Source: Bifidobacterium asteroides (lineage in GTDB: Bacteria; Actinomycetota; Actinomycetes; Actinomycetales; Bifidobacteriaceae). From it: a DNA stretch of 64,000 bases. A program made the position numbers and the translations under genes. Location: positions 1,798,001 to 1,862,000 of the forward strand of contig NZ_CP048272.1 in NCBI RefSeq assembly GCF_019469425.1. Reading direction: 5' to 3'. Numbering within the stretch: position 1 is the stretch's first letter; each line of letters begins with the position of its first letter. The notes below the pieces were generated by a model. It was not told where the DNA came from. It saw only the letters and a list, made by a program, of their open reading frames with translations, and did not search any database. Shown here one piece after another: positions 36,778 to 45,125 of this stretch.

Positions 36778-38478
36778 TCAGTCCCGATCAGTCGGGGTCA
36801 TGTCATCGTTGATGGGTGGAATGACCGTAGTCTCCTGGTCAGCGACCGCCTTCTCCGCCTGTCCATCCTCGGCCTGGGCTGGCGCATCATCGGACTGGAC
36901 GGAAGCACCGGGCAGGACCTGAGTCGGCATATTGGCCGAGGACCGGACAGTCACGGCCGCGCTGGCATCGTCCCCTGAATCGTTGGCGGAATCAGCTGCC
37001 GCGTCATCAGCTACCAGATCACCGGCCGGCTGGCTCGCTGCGACCGGATCGATCGAAGTCTGAGCGGCTTCCTCCTGGGTGTCGGTGACGGGTTGGCCGA
37101 CACCTTCATCCTCGTCTTCGGCCTTCTGCGCTGGAGCCGGCAGCGGGTCTGCGGCAGGCACGGCGTTGACCACGGGCACGCTGGGAGCCTGCCCCTCGTC
37201 CTGGTCATTGACCACAGCCTCATCGTGGAAACCATCGAAGTTGCCGAAGGACTTGGAGAAGATGTTCCGCAACTCGTCGACCCGGGAGGTGATGGTGGCT
37301 TCCCGGTGCTGCAGCTTGGTGATGTGGTCCTTGAGCCCGTCAAGCTCAGCCTGGGCGGCCTTGCGATGGGCCTCGACTTCGTCCTTGGCGCGCTGCTTGG
37401 CCTCCTCCAGCAGCTGGCTGGCCTTGCGCTCGGACTCCTCACGCTTGAAGGAGGCGAACGAGTCGGCATCCTTGCGGGTGGCCTTGGCCTGATCAATCAG
37501 TTCCTGGGTCTCCTTTTCGGTCTTGACCCGCCGTTCCTCCAGGCTCTTGAGCAGCTCGCTCACCTTCTTGGTGGCATCCTCCTGCTGGGCTGCGATATCG
37601 GAGCGGACCTGCTCGGCCTCAGCATTGACCTTGGCCATGGTCTCGGCGCTGGTGACCTTGGACTCGTCCACAATCTGCTGGGCCTCGGACTTGGCCTTGT
37701 CGGTGATCTCCGAAGCCTGCCTGCGGGCGTCATTCAGGCTCTTGGAGACCTGCTCGCGCACGTCGGCCAGCTTCTTGTTGGCCTCAGCCAGGGCCTTCTG
37801 AATCTGATCGTTGGCATCCTTCTTGAGCTTGGCGATCTCCTCGTCGCTCTTGCGCCGCTTGTCGGCGATCTCCTTGGCGGCCTTGGCCTTCTGCTCGGAC
37901 AGCTCCTTGTCCTGGGTGGCCTTGCTGGTGGCCAGCCGCTTCTCGTGCTCCTCGCGGGAGTTCTGAAGCTCCAGGTCCAGGGCCTGGCGACGTTCGGCCA
38001 CAACCTTGTCGGCTGCGGACTTGCTCTGCTCGCTCTGCTGCTTGGCGGTGGTGGTGACGGTCCTGGCTTCGTCGTTGGCGGCCTCGACGATGGACTTGGC
38101 CTTGGCGTTGGCCTCGTCCACGATGTGCTTGGCTTCAAGCTGGGCCTCGTTGACCAGGGTCGTCGCCTTCTCCTGGGCGGAAGTCTTAGTGGATGCCGCA
38201 TCCTGCTTGGCGCGGTTGAGCAGCTCGGTGCTGGTCTGCTCGGCCGAGGCCAGCAGCTGCTGCGCGTTGGCTCCCAGGGAGGCAAATGAGTTGCGCGGCT
38301 GTTCGACCTTGCGTGACTTGGCCTCCTGGAGTTCCGCCTCCAGCTTCAGAATGCGATCGTCATCGGCCTTGATCTGCTGACGCAACCGGGCCAGATTGCT
38401 CCGCGAGGCCGCCAGGGCCTGGTCGACCCGCTCCTTGTCATAGCCTCGAAGGACAACGGGAAACTGATCTTCGGCCAT
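36778..38478 (-). CDS. DivIVA/FilP-like coiled-coil protein
   Basis: This 566-residue protein starts at ATG 38478 (MAEDQFPVVLRGYDKERVDQAL), with AGGAG upstream. The first 40 residues resemble the DivIVA membrane-binding N-terminus (F..V.RGYD...VD.AL). Residues about 40-400 form an almost unbroken coiled coil rich in Ala, Glu, Lys and Gln. The last 150 residues are acidic, disordered and Pro/Ala rich. Such proteins mark poles or scaffold growth zones in actinobacteria. It has the low sequence complexity usual for the class. Confidence 0.8.
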   Translation of the reverse strand: MAEDQFPVVLRGYDKERVDQALAASRSNLARLRQQIKADDDRILKLEAELQEAKSRKVEQPRNSFASLGANAQQLLASAEQTSTELLNRAKQDAASTKTSAQEKATTLVNEAQLEAKHIVDEANAKAKSIVEAANDEARTVTTTAKQQSEQSKSAADKVVAERRQALDLELQNSREEHEKRLATSKATQDKELSEQKAKAAKEIADKRRKSDEEIAKLKKDANDQIQKALAEANKKLADVREQVSKSLNDARRQASEITDKAKSEAQQIVDESKVTSAETMAKVNAEAEQVRSDIAAQQEDATKKVSELLKSLEERRVKTEKETQELIDQAKATRKDADSFASFKREESERKASQLLEEAKQRAKDEVEAHRKAAQAELDGLKDHITKLQHREATITSRVDELRNIFSKSFGNFDGFHDEAVVNDQDEGQAPSVPVVNAVPAADPLPAPAQKAEDEDEGVGQPVTDTQEEAAQTSIDPVAASQPAGDLVADDAAADSANDSGDDASAAVTVRSSANMPTQVLPGASVQSDDAPAQAEDGQAEKAVADQETTVIPPINDDMTPTDRD

Positions 38479-38622
38479 GGAAACACTCCTCTTCGCCACC
38501 AGGACATGCCGGCCCGTGACAAAGATGTCTTCGGTCCGGTGGATTTACCTCGACTCTACCCCATGACAGGCCGAAATTTGCCGTCTGACAAGCTGCCGAC
38601 ACATTGACCTTACATACGGGGC

Positions 38623-39342
38623 TCAGGCAATGAGAATGGGGCTGGAGGAGGGCCTCCGATAGTAGCGAATGGTCTCATTGACCACCTCGCGTACAGCCTG
38701 TATCTGCTGATCCAGGGGCAGGCCGCACTCCTGTCCGCCGCTTTCGTTGACCAGGGGAAGGCTGACGAACCCGGCCAGGACATCCTTGTGTCCTGCAGCC
38801 CATGCCAAGAGGTTGTAGAAAAGCGCGTTGCAGACATAGGTGCCCGCGTCCGAGCTGAGTGTGGCCGGAATGCCGCAGGTGCCAAAATCGTGCAGGATGG
38901 CTCTCAGCGGCAGTCGGGTCCAGTAGGCAGCCGGACCTTGGGGATCTATGGGCTGGCTACTGGTCTTGCGGACGGGATTGCGAGGCTCCTGCTCCCCTGA
39001 GTTTTCATGGTCGTCAGCGTCGTCCTCCTTGAGGTTGACGGCGCAACGCTCCATGGCGATGCCACGAGCCCGACGCTTGAGCCCCGTGGCGATGATGATA
39101 TCGGGGTGCACCCGCTCTATGGCCTCATGCAGCATAGGCCAGGCCTTGGCGAAGCTGACAGGCATGGTGACGGATGAAATAGCCAGATCCACGCCCTCCA
39201 AAGGATCCTCCTCAGTGGGACCGGCAGGGCGCATGCCCTCCATGCCATGCTCGGCCAGGGCCTGGGAAACCTGGCTTGAGGGGTTGACGTCAACACCCTT
39301 GTAATGGTCGTATCCGGCGACGATGACCTTGATCTGCTCCAT
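38623..39342 (-). CDS. Pyrrolidone-carboxylate peptidase-like protein lacking the catalytic His
   Basis: This is a Pcp-family (C15) protein of 239 residues. The active-site Glu98 is in GIAMERCAVNL and Cys171 in DAGTYVCNALFYN. The third member of the triad, His in the family motif F(I/V)HVP, is replaced by Ser194 (AGFVSLP). An acidic insert (EDDADDHENSGEQEP) lies before the Cys. The enzyme would remove N-terminal pyroglutamate, but with the His missing it may be inactive or act differently. The start may also be ATG 39351. Confidence 0.8.
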   Translation of the reverse strand: MEQIKVIVAGYDHYKGVDVNPSSQVSQALAEHGMEGMRPAGPTEEDPLEGVDLAISSVTMPVSFAKAWPMLHEAIERVHPDIIIATGLKRRARGIAMERCAVNLKEDDADDHENSGEQEPRNPVRKTSSQPIDPQGPAAYWTRLPLRAILHDFGTCGIPATLSSDAGTYVCNALFYNLLAWAAGHKDVLAGFVSLPLVNESGGQECGLPLDQQIQAVREVVNETIRYYRRPSSSPILIA

Positions 39343-39364
39343 GTGCCCCATGGTACACAGGACT

Positions 39365-40174
39365 TCACCCGGCCAGGGAGCGCGCTATCCATTCAGCCAT
39401 GGGCACGTCCGATGGCAGGGTGATCTTCATGTTGGTCACGCTGCCGGCCACAATGGCCACCGGCTCCTCAGGCAGACGGTCCACCACGACCCTGGTGTCA
39501 TCAGTGGGATGGAAATCGGGGTCCGCAGCGGCCAGGTCGTAGGCCTTGCGGAGGGTGCCGAAGCGGAAGGCCTGCGGGGTCTGAGCCCGGAACATGTTGT
39601 CACGATTGGGCACCTGGCGCACCACCTTGCGCTCGCCCAGGTCGCCGGCCATCAGCATGGTGTCGGTCGAGGCCACGGCCACAGTTGCGGCGTTGAATGC
39701 ATCCAAGGCATCGATGCAGCCATCGATCGATTCCTGGCTGACGAAAGGGCGTACCGCATCGTGGATGAGCAGCTTGGCATCCTGGGGGATCTCCGCATCA
39801 GCCAGAGTCTGCAGGGCAGCCTCGGTGCTGTCCATGCGCTCGATGCCGCCCTGGATGACCGTGCGGACCTTGTCATAGGTGTCATCGCCCACGATAGCCT
39901 CGACAGCCTCCCGCACACGATCATTGACCACGACCAGGATGTCGGTGACGCGGGCATTGAGCTGGAAGGCGTCAATTGACCAGGTGATAATGGGTTTGCC
40001 GCCCACCTGCACCAGCTGCTTAGGGTTGTTCTCGTCGAATCGAACGCCCAGCCCGGCCGCCAGAATCACCGCCACAACTGGCTGAATCTGCTCCTCCGGC
40101 TCTGCGCTATCCTGACTGGCCTCGGACGGGGCTGCTGATGCTCTGCTCTCACTCATAGATTCAACGGTACTCAT
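39365..40174 (-). CDS. ispD: 2-C-methyl-D-erythritol 4-phosphate cytidylyltransferase
   Basis: IspD attaches CMP to MEP in the non-mevalonate isoprenoid pathway. The 269-residue protein has AVILAAGLGVRF near residue 35 for nucleotide binding, LIHDAVRPFVS, and TPQAFRFGTL. An extra N-terminal segment of about 30 residues is rich in Ser, Ala and Glu. An alternative is a TarI-like ribitol-phosphate cytidylyltransferase, but no teichoic-acid genes are near. Confidence 0.87.
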   Translation of the reverse strand: MSTVESMSESRASAAPSEASQDSAEPEEQIQPVVAVILAAGLGVRFDENNPKQLVQVGGKPIITWSIDAFQLNARVTDILVVVNDRVREAVEAIVGDDTYDKVRTVIQGGIERMDSTEAALQTLADAEIPQDAKLLIHDAVRPFVSQESIDGCIDALDAFNAATVAVASTDTMLMAGDLGERKVVRQVPNRDNMFRAQTPQAFRFGTLRKAYDLAAADPDFHPTDDTRVVVDRLPEEPVAIVAGSVTNMKITLPSDVPMAEWIARSLAG

Positions 40175-40275
40175 ACGAAAACAGAGAAAGATACAGACCC
40201 GGCGCTATCTGCACCGAACATCTGCACCCGAGGCCTGCTCCAGCTGCTGGAAGCAGGGTCAATCAACCTACAGCT

Positions 40276-41256
40276 TCAGTCATCAGCCAGAATAAGGGCC
40301 AGCATGCGCCCCTCCCCAGCCTTGTTGGAGAGCGAAGCCCGGCGGTGGGAATACCAGAGCGGATTCTCCAGCGTGCACAGCGGTCGGCGCAGATTTTCAA
40401 GACGCTTCAATAGGGAAGGACCTTCACTGTCCTGACTGCACAGCTCTTCCAGGTCTGGGTCCTGACGCAGGTAGCTGGTGGCGGCACCGACCCGGGGAGC
40501 GGAGTCTACGATATTGGTCACTCCTGCCGCCTTCAGTTCCATTCTGGCTGCAGCGGCGATGTCGATGGCGGTTCCGCCGAATCGGCATGGTCCGGATGCG
40601 CCGGGGAAACGCTTCTCGAAGTCATCGGCCAGGTCCGAACCCACCTGATAGCAGTCTGCGCAGATACGAGGTCCCAGGGTTGCCACGATCCTGGACGGGT
40701 TGGCGCTCTTGTCGACCATGGCCTGAACTGTGGCCGGAATGACTCCGGCAACCAGACCACGGCGGCCGCAGTGGGCCGCCCCCGTCACGCCGGCCTGAGG
40801 GTCGGCCAGAAGCACGGGAAGGCAATCCGCGGCGAAAATGCCTAAGGCCAAGTCACGACGGGTGGTCACCTGAGCATCAGCCTCGCAACGTCCCTGGGGC
40901 TGGCCCTGGTCGGCATCCCAGACCTGGGCTGAGTGAACCTGGTCGACTAGGATCACAGGACGGTTCAGCTGGCGACCCAGAGCCTGACGGTTGGCAGCAA
41001 CTGCCTGCGGGTCATCGCCTCCCTTGCCGCCTAGATTCAGCTGGGCATAATCACCTGAGGAGACCCCGCCCAGCCTGGTGGTGTAGGCCACCCTGATCCC
41101 TGGCACCAAGGCTATGGGAATAGTGACTGGAATCGGCCGACCTTGATTGTCCACCGACGACAGGGGACTGCTGTCTAGCAGGGTCCGTTCCCGATCCCAG
41201 GCTTCTCTTTGAATGCTCTGGGCATCCTGCTCGTTTGGTTGAGGCTTGAGACTCAT
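40276..41256 (-). CDS. YfiH/LACC1-family purine nucleoside phosphorylase (multicopper-oxidase fold name historical)
   Basis: This is a 326-residue member of the YfiH family, which acts as adenosine/inosine phosphorylase and deaminase. Metal-site motifs are LVDQVHSAQVW (His), FAADCLPVLLAD (Cys) and GAAHCGRRGLV (His). GPRICADCYQVG is the later conserved block. Its start overlaps the stop of the aldo/keto reductase gene by four bases, so the two are coupled. It has an extra N-terminal stretch of about 45 residues. Confidence 0.88.
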   Translation of the reverse strand: MSLKPQPNEQDAQSIQREAWDRERTLLDSSPLSSVDNQGRPIPVTIPIALVPGIRVAYTTRLGGVSSGDYAQLNLGGKGGDDPQAVAANRQALGRQLNRPVILVDQVHSAQVWDADQGQPQGRCEADAQVTTRRDLALGIFAADCLPVLLADPQAGVTGAAHCGRRGLVAGVIPATVQAMVDKSANPSRIVATLGPRICADCYQVGSDLADDFEKRFPGASGPCRFGGTAIDIAAAARMELKAAGVTNIVDSAPRVGAATSYLRQDPDLEELCSQDSEGPSLLKRLENLRRPLCTLENPLWYSHRRASLSNKAGEGRMLALILADD

Positions 41257-42134
41257 GCAGTCGCCGCCCGGTTCAGGCGGTCCATCTCCTCTTCGCTCAG
41301 CTCCATGTCGGCCGCCTGCAAGGAGTCCAGAATGGTGGCCGCCCTGTGAGCCCCGGGAACCACGAAGACATTGCGGTTCTGGGACAGTTCCCAGGCCAGG
41401 ACCACGCGCTGGTGGGAAACACCGCGCTCCTGGGCCACCTGCCGGAAGGGGTCATAACGGGTTTCGTCCTTGGGCTGACGGAAACCTCCCAAGGGGCTCC
41501 AGCAGACGAAGGCCAGACCCAGTTCGGCCGCATGATCCAACTCCTGGCGGGAACTGGTGAAAGTGGGCGAGAACTGGTTCTGCACGGCCACGAGGTTATC
41601 ACCCAGAATCTGACGAGCCAGGTCCATCCGCTCAATATCTACATTGGAGACGCCTAAGGTCCGGGCCACGCCCTGCTTGGCCAACTCGGCCATGGCCTCC
41701 AGGGACTCCTGGTAGGGCACCTGCGGATCAGGCCGGTGCATGTAGAGCAGATCGATGGTGTCCACGCCCAAGGCCTGAGCGGACTCCTTGGCATGCCGGA
41801 TCAGGCTCTCCGGCCGACCGTCCACAGCCCAGGTGGGCCGCCCGTCGGTGAAGTTACGATAGTGCCCAACCTTTGTGGCCACCAGCACATCCTGACGGGG
41901 TCCCTGCCAGGAGTCCAAAGCCTGGCGGACCAGCCGCTCGTTGGTCTGTTCGGGACCGCCCGATTCGTAGTATGACCAGGCGGTATCCAGATGCCGGCAG
42001 CCGGCATCCAAGGCCTGGTGGATGACGTCGAGGGCCCTTGCCTGGTCCGGCTTGCCCTCAATGGACAATCCCATACAGCCCAGTCCGACCGCTGTCGTAG
42101 TAAAGGGCCCCAAAGCCCGCATCGACGATGTCAT
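41253..42134 (-). CDS. Aldo/keto reductase
   Basis: This 293-residue NADPH-dependent oxidoreductase has the AKR catalytic tetrad in HLDTAWSYYE (Asp, Tyr), VATKVGHY (Lys) and YMHRPDP (His). LGVSNVDIERM is typical of the yeast YakC-like AKR13 group. The substrate cannot be told from the sequence. It is coupled to the downstream YfiH-family gene. Confidence 0.9.
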   Translation of the reverse strand: MTSSMRALGPFTTTAVGLGCMGLSIEGKPDQARALDVIHQALDAGCRHLDTAWSYYESGGPEQTNERLVRQALDSWQGPRQDVLVATKVGHYRNFTDGRPTWAVDGRPESLIRHAKESAQALGVDTIDLLYMHRPDPQVPYQESLEAMAELAKQGVARTLGVSNVDIERMDLARQILGDNLVAVQNQFSPTFTSSRQELDHAAELGLAFVCWSPLGGFRQPKDETRYDPFRQVAQERGVSHQRVVLAWELSQNRNVFVVPGAHRAATILDSLQAADMELSEEEMDRLNRAATA

Positions 42135-42212
42135 GCATGTACTCCCGTCTTGTAGATTGAGGCCGGCTTCGACACTGCCGGCCTCCCATCGAGCTTAACT
42201 GGCGGCCCGGTC

Positions 42213-44465
42213 TCAGCGGCCGCCGAAGGAACCACCACCGGAACCACCACCGGAACCGCCGAAGGAACCGCCACCGCTGCCAAACCCACCAACGCTACTG
42301 CCAGGACCATTACCGCTGACCTGGCCGATCATGCTGCCGATCTGTTCGAGTCCCTGGGTCAACTGAGTACCCAGATCAATCACCCCGCCTTGGCCAAACA
42401 TTGCATTGGCGGCGAACTGTCCCGTGCCGTCCAGGGAGGAAGCCGCCGGAACATTCTGGCTGTAAGGCAAGAAGGTCCAGTAGAGCAGGCTGCCGCGCGC
42501 ATTGTCATTCAGCCAGCCGGAGTCGGTCAGTTCAGGGCTGGCCTGTGCCAGCTGAGCGACGACCCGGTCACTTATGCCGAAGGCCGTGGCGTAAACCAGG
42601 TAGCGGTCCCAGAGCACCAGATCCTCCACGCCCCGGTGGCTAAAATCGCTGAAGTCCAGCAGATAGCGCCGAAGCCCTGACACCTGGCCAGCCATGATTT
42701 GTCCATTGCTGCTGAGCACTTGCGAACTACCATAGCGCATGGAGAATGCTGCCACAGCCACCAGAAGAACGGCCAAGGGCGCACGTACCAGCACGGTGCC
42801 CGGCAGGAATCCAGCCAGTAGGATGAAAGCGGCCAAGAGCAGGGCCAAGAAGGCCAATACCCCTAGACCATGGCGATAGGCGCGGAGGTCGGCATTGTTG
42901 GTCTCATACTTGACGGCCTTGTCGAAAGCCTCCAGATAGACCTTGCCATGATTGGCTTCGGTGCTGGAAAAGAGAGCAATCATCTCATTCAGGTCGAAAC
43001 GTTTATCCTCAGAGCCCATCATAGCGGTGGCACCTTCCAGCATGGCCAGGCAGGCTTCCTCGCTGAAGGACAGGGCCAGGGAGGCTCGATCCTGACTGCA
43101 GACCGGATTGATGACCACCTCCATGGACTGCTGTCTGCCTCTATGGAGCAACGAGCGCATCACCTTGGTCGCTGATCCTCCGCCGGAATTCGCCCGGCCC
43201 TCATACTTGACCGGAATCAGAGCGATGGCCCGCTTGGAGGCCAAGGAGAGAATGGTGGCTGACAATTGTCTGCCAATGGAGGATCCCCGGGTCAGCATCA
43301 GATCGTTGATAACGGCGGCCACGGCAGGTGACAGATCAGGAGGCTCACGGTAGTAGATAATATCGCCCCGGTACTGGGAGTCCCCATAGGTGCGGAAGGC
43401 CTGCCAGAGCATCACTGCAATTAGCGCGATAGCAGCAAAGACGGCCAGTACGCCAGCTAAAAGTCCGATCCGCGCCCATCTGGTCTGCTCGGCGTGCCAG
43501 TGCTCATACTGCTGGCGTTCCTGCTCGACGATACGGACACGCGCCGGTCGGGAATCGGTCCTGACCACCGAGGAAACCCTCCCCACATCGAAGAGAACCA
43601 CCAAATCCAGATGCTGGCCCGGCTCAATACGGTCAGCAGAGAATCGGATACGGCTGTCATCCCCCACCTGGTAGGAACCTCTGCCAGCGAAGTGCAGCCA
43701 GGCCTTGGCATCCTTGTCCTTCTCTGTTCCTACCCGCTTGGGAAGCTTAACTTCAGCGCTCATATGCTCAACGGGAATCTGGTTGGTGTCGCCCACGGGC
43801 TCCCATTGGAATTCGGCCACATCGGGATGGGCAGTGGTCACCCCGTGGAAGGTCATGTCAATGCGGAAGCGCCGTCCTGAATCCTTGGCAGTCTGCGGAA
43901 TGTTCCAGCCCAGTTCCACCTGGCACTGGTTCCCTTGATCGCCGCAGGCGAACCCCTGATTCGAGCCGCCCGGCTTGTAGAATTGCAGTCCTGAGTCCGA
44001 GACCGTGCCCATATACCAGGTGCCAGCCATGGTCTTGTCCCAGTCGGGAATCTGATCGAGGTTATCAGGATCCTTCGGCGGGTCGGCTTGCCTATATCTG
44101 GAGCCATTAGTCAGGTCAGTCACGCTTATGTCGCTTATGCCGGTCAGCCGGTCAGGCTTGATCTGATAGCGCTGGTAGAGCTCCCGCCAAGGGCGTTTGT
44201 TGCCGTTGTCGTCCTCGCGGGAATTCATAGTGATGGTCAGGTTCTGACTGATATGCAAATCGCCATTATCCAGGACCTGGACATCGTAATCGACTGAATC
44301 GTATACCAGGTCAGGCCGATTCCTATTGAAGACAAGCAGTGCAGTGACTAAGCACGTCACCAAGGCTGCCACCAGGGCCAGCGCCAGTGCTCGGAAAAAG
44401 CGGGAGGTGCTCCAGGAGGAATGGCCTGAGACCGACTTTCCGGAGGATGCCGCTGGGGCGTTCAC
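42213..44465 (-). CDS. DUF2207 membrane protein with Gly/Ser-rich tail
   Basis: This 750-residue protein has an N-terminal membrane segment, a large extracytoplasmic DUF2207 domain (LVYDSVDYDVQVLDNGDLHI onward), then a membrane segment near residue 345 and a pair near 540-580. The last 30 residues are almost all Gly, Ser and Phe (GGSFGGSGGG). DUF2207 proteins commonly sit beside LemA, as here, and are of unknown function at the envelope. The four-base overlap with lemA indicates an operon. Confidence 0.88.
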   Translation of the reverse strand: MNAPAASSGKSVSGHSSWSTSRFFRALALALVAALVTCLVTALLVFNRNRPDLVYDSVDYDVQVLDNGDLHISQNLTITMNSREDDNGNKRPWRELYQRYQIKPDRLTGISDISVTDLTNGSRYRQADPPKDPDNLDQIPDWDKTMAGTWYMGTVSDSGLQFYKPGGSNQGFACGDQGNQCQVELGWNIPQTAKDSGRRFRIDMTFHGVTTAHPDVAEFQWEPVGDTNQIPVEHMSAEVKLPKRVGTEKDKDAKAWLHFAGRGSYQVGDDSRIRFSADRIEPGQHLDLVVLFDVGRVSSVVRTDSRPARVRIVEQERQQYEHWHAEQTRWARIGLLAGVLAVFAAIALIAVMLWQAFRTYGDSQYRGDIIYYREPPDLSPAVAAVINDLMLTRGSSIGRQLSATILSLASKRAIALIPVKYEGRANSGGGSATKVMRSLLHRGRQQSMEVVINPVCSQDRASLALSFSEEACLAMLEGATAMMGSEDKRFDLNEMIALFSSTEANHGKVYLEAFDKAVKYETNNADLRAYRHGLGVLAFLALLLAAFILLAGFLPGTVLVRAPLAVLLVAVAAFSMRYGSSQVLSSNGQIMAGQVSGLRRYLLDFSDFSHRGVEDLVLWDRYLVYATAFGISDRVVAQLAQASPELTDSGWLNDNARGSLLYWTFLPYSQNVPAASSLDGTGQFAANAMFGQGGVIDLGTQLTQGLEQIGSMIGQVSGNGPGSSVGGFGSGGGSFGGSGGGSGGGSFGGR

Positions 44466-45055
44466 TGTCCGAAGTCCACTACGGGCGCCTGTCGGCTGCC
44501 CTCGTCAGCCTGGAAATACTGGGCCTGACGGAAGTGGAAGAGGGATGCGATGATGTTGGAGGGAACCGTCTCGATGCGGGTGTTGAACCTCTGGACCACG
44601 TCGTTGTAGAACTGCCTGGCGTAGGCAATCTTGTCCTCCAGGTCCTTGAGCTGACGCTGCAAGTCCAAGAAGTTCTGGTTGGCCTTGAGCTCGGGGTAGG
44701 CCTCCGCCCGAGCCATCAGGGTGACCAGGGATTGGCCCAGCCGCTGCTCGGCATCGGCACGGGCCTGCATCTGATCCCCTCCAGCCGTCTGGACCTGGGC
44801 CACATCGGCGCGGGCTTTGGTGACCTCCTCCAGGACGGTGGACTCGTGTGAGGCGTAGCCCTTAACCGTCTGGACCAGGTTGGGCACCAGGTCGGCACGC
44901 TGCTTGAGCTGAACGTCGATCTGCGCCCAGCCATTGGCCACTCGGTTACGCAGACCGACCAGGCCGTTATAAGCCCTGATGCCCCAGATGACCAGCAACA
45001 CGACCAGCAGGACGATGACGATAAGCACGATCAGTGATACGGACATGTTTCCCAT
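44462..45055 (-). CDS. LemA family protein
   Basis: This 197-residue protein has an N-terminal membrane segment (residues about 6-25), then a long helical bundle with the family marks NRVANGWAQIDVQLKQRADLV and FNTRIETVPSN. LemA proteins are membrane-anchored, with role unknown. It precedes the DUF2207 gene, as is common in bacteria. Confidence 0.93.
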   Translation of the reverse strand: MGNMSVSLIVLIVIVLLVVLLVIWGIRAYNGLVGLRNRVANGWAQIDVQLKQRADLVPNLVQTVKGYASHESTVLEEVTKARADVAQVQTAGGDQMQARADAEQRLGQSLVTLMARAEAYPELKANQNFLDLQRQLKDLEDKIAYARQFYNDVVQRFNTRIETVPSNIIASLFHFRQAQYFQADEGSRQAPVVDFGQ

Positions 45056-45083
45056 TCTCTCACGGGAGGGTCTGCAGACAAAA

Positions 45084-45112
45084 CAGGACCCCGTCCAATA
45101 GACGGGGTCCTG
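45084..45112 (-). terminator. Terminator of pnp
   Basis: A perfect 12-bp stem (CAGGACCCCGTC at 45084-45095, GACGGGGTCCTG at 45101-45112, 5-base loop) is followed on the minus strand by TTTTGT. It lies just after the pnp stop. Confidence 0.92.
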
Positions 45113-45125
45113 TCATCAGCGGGAA

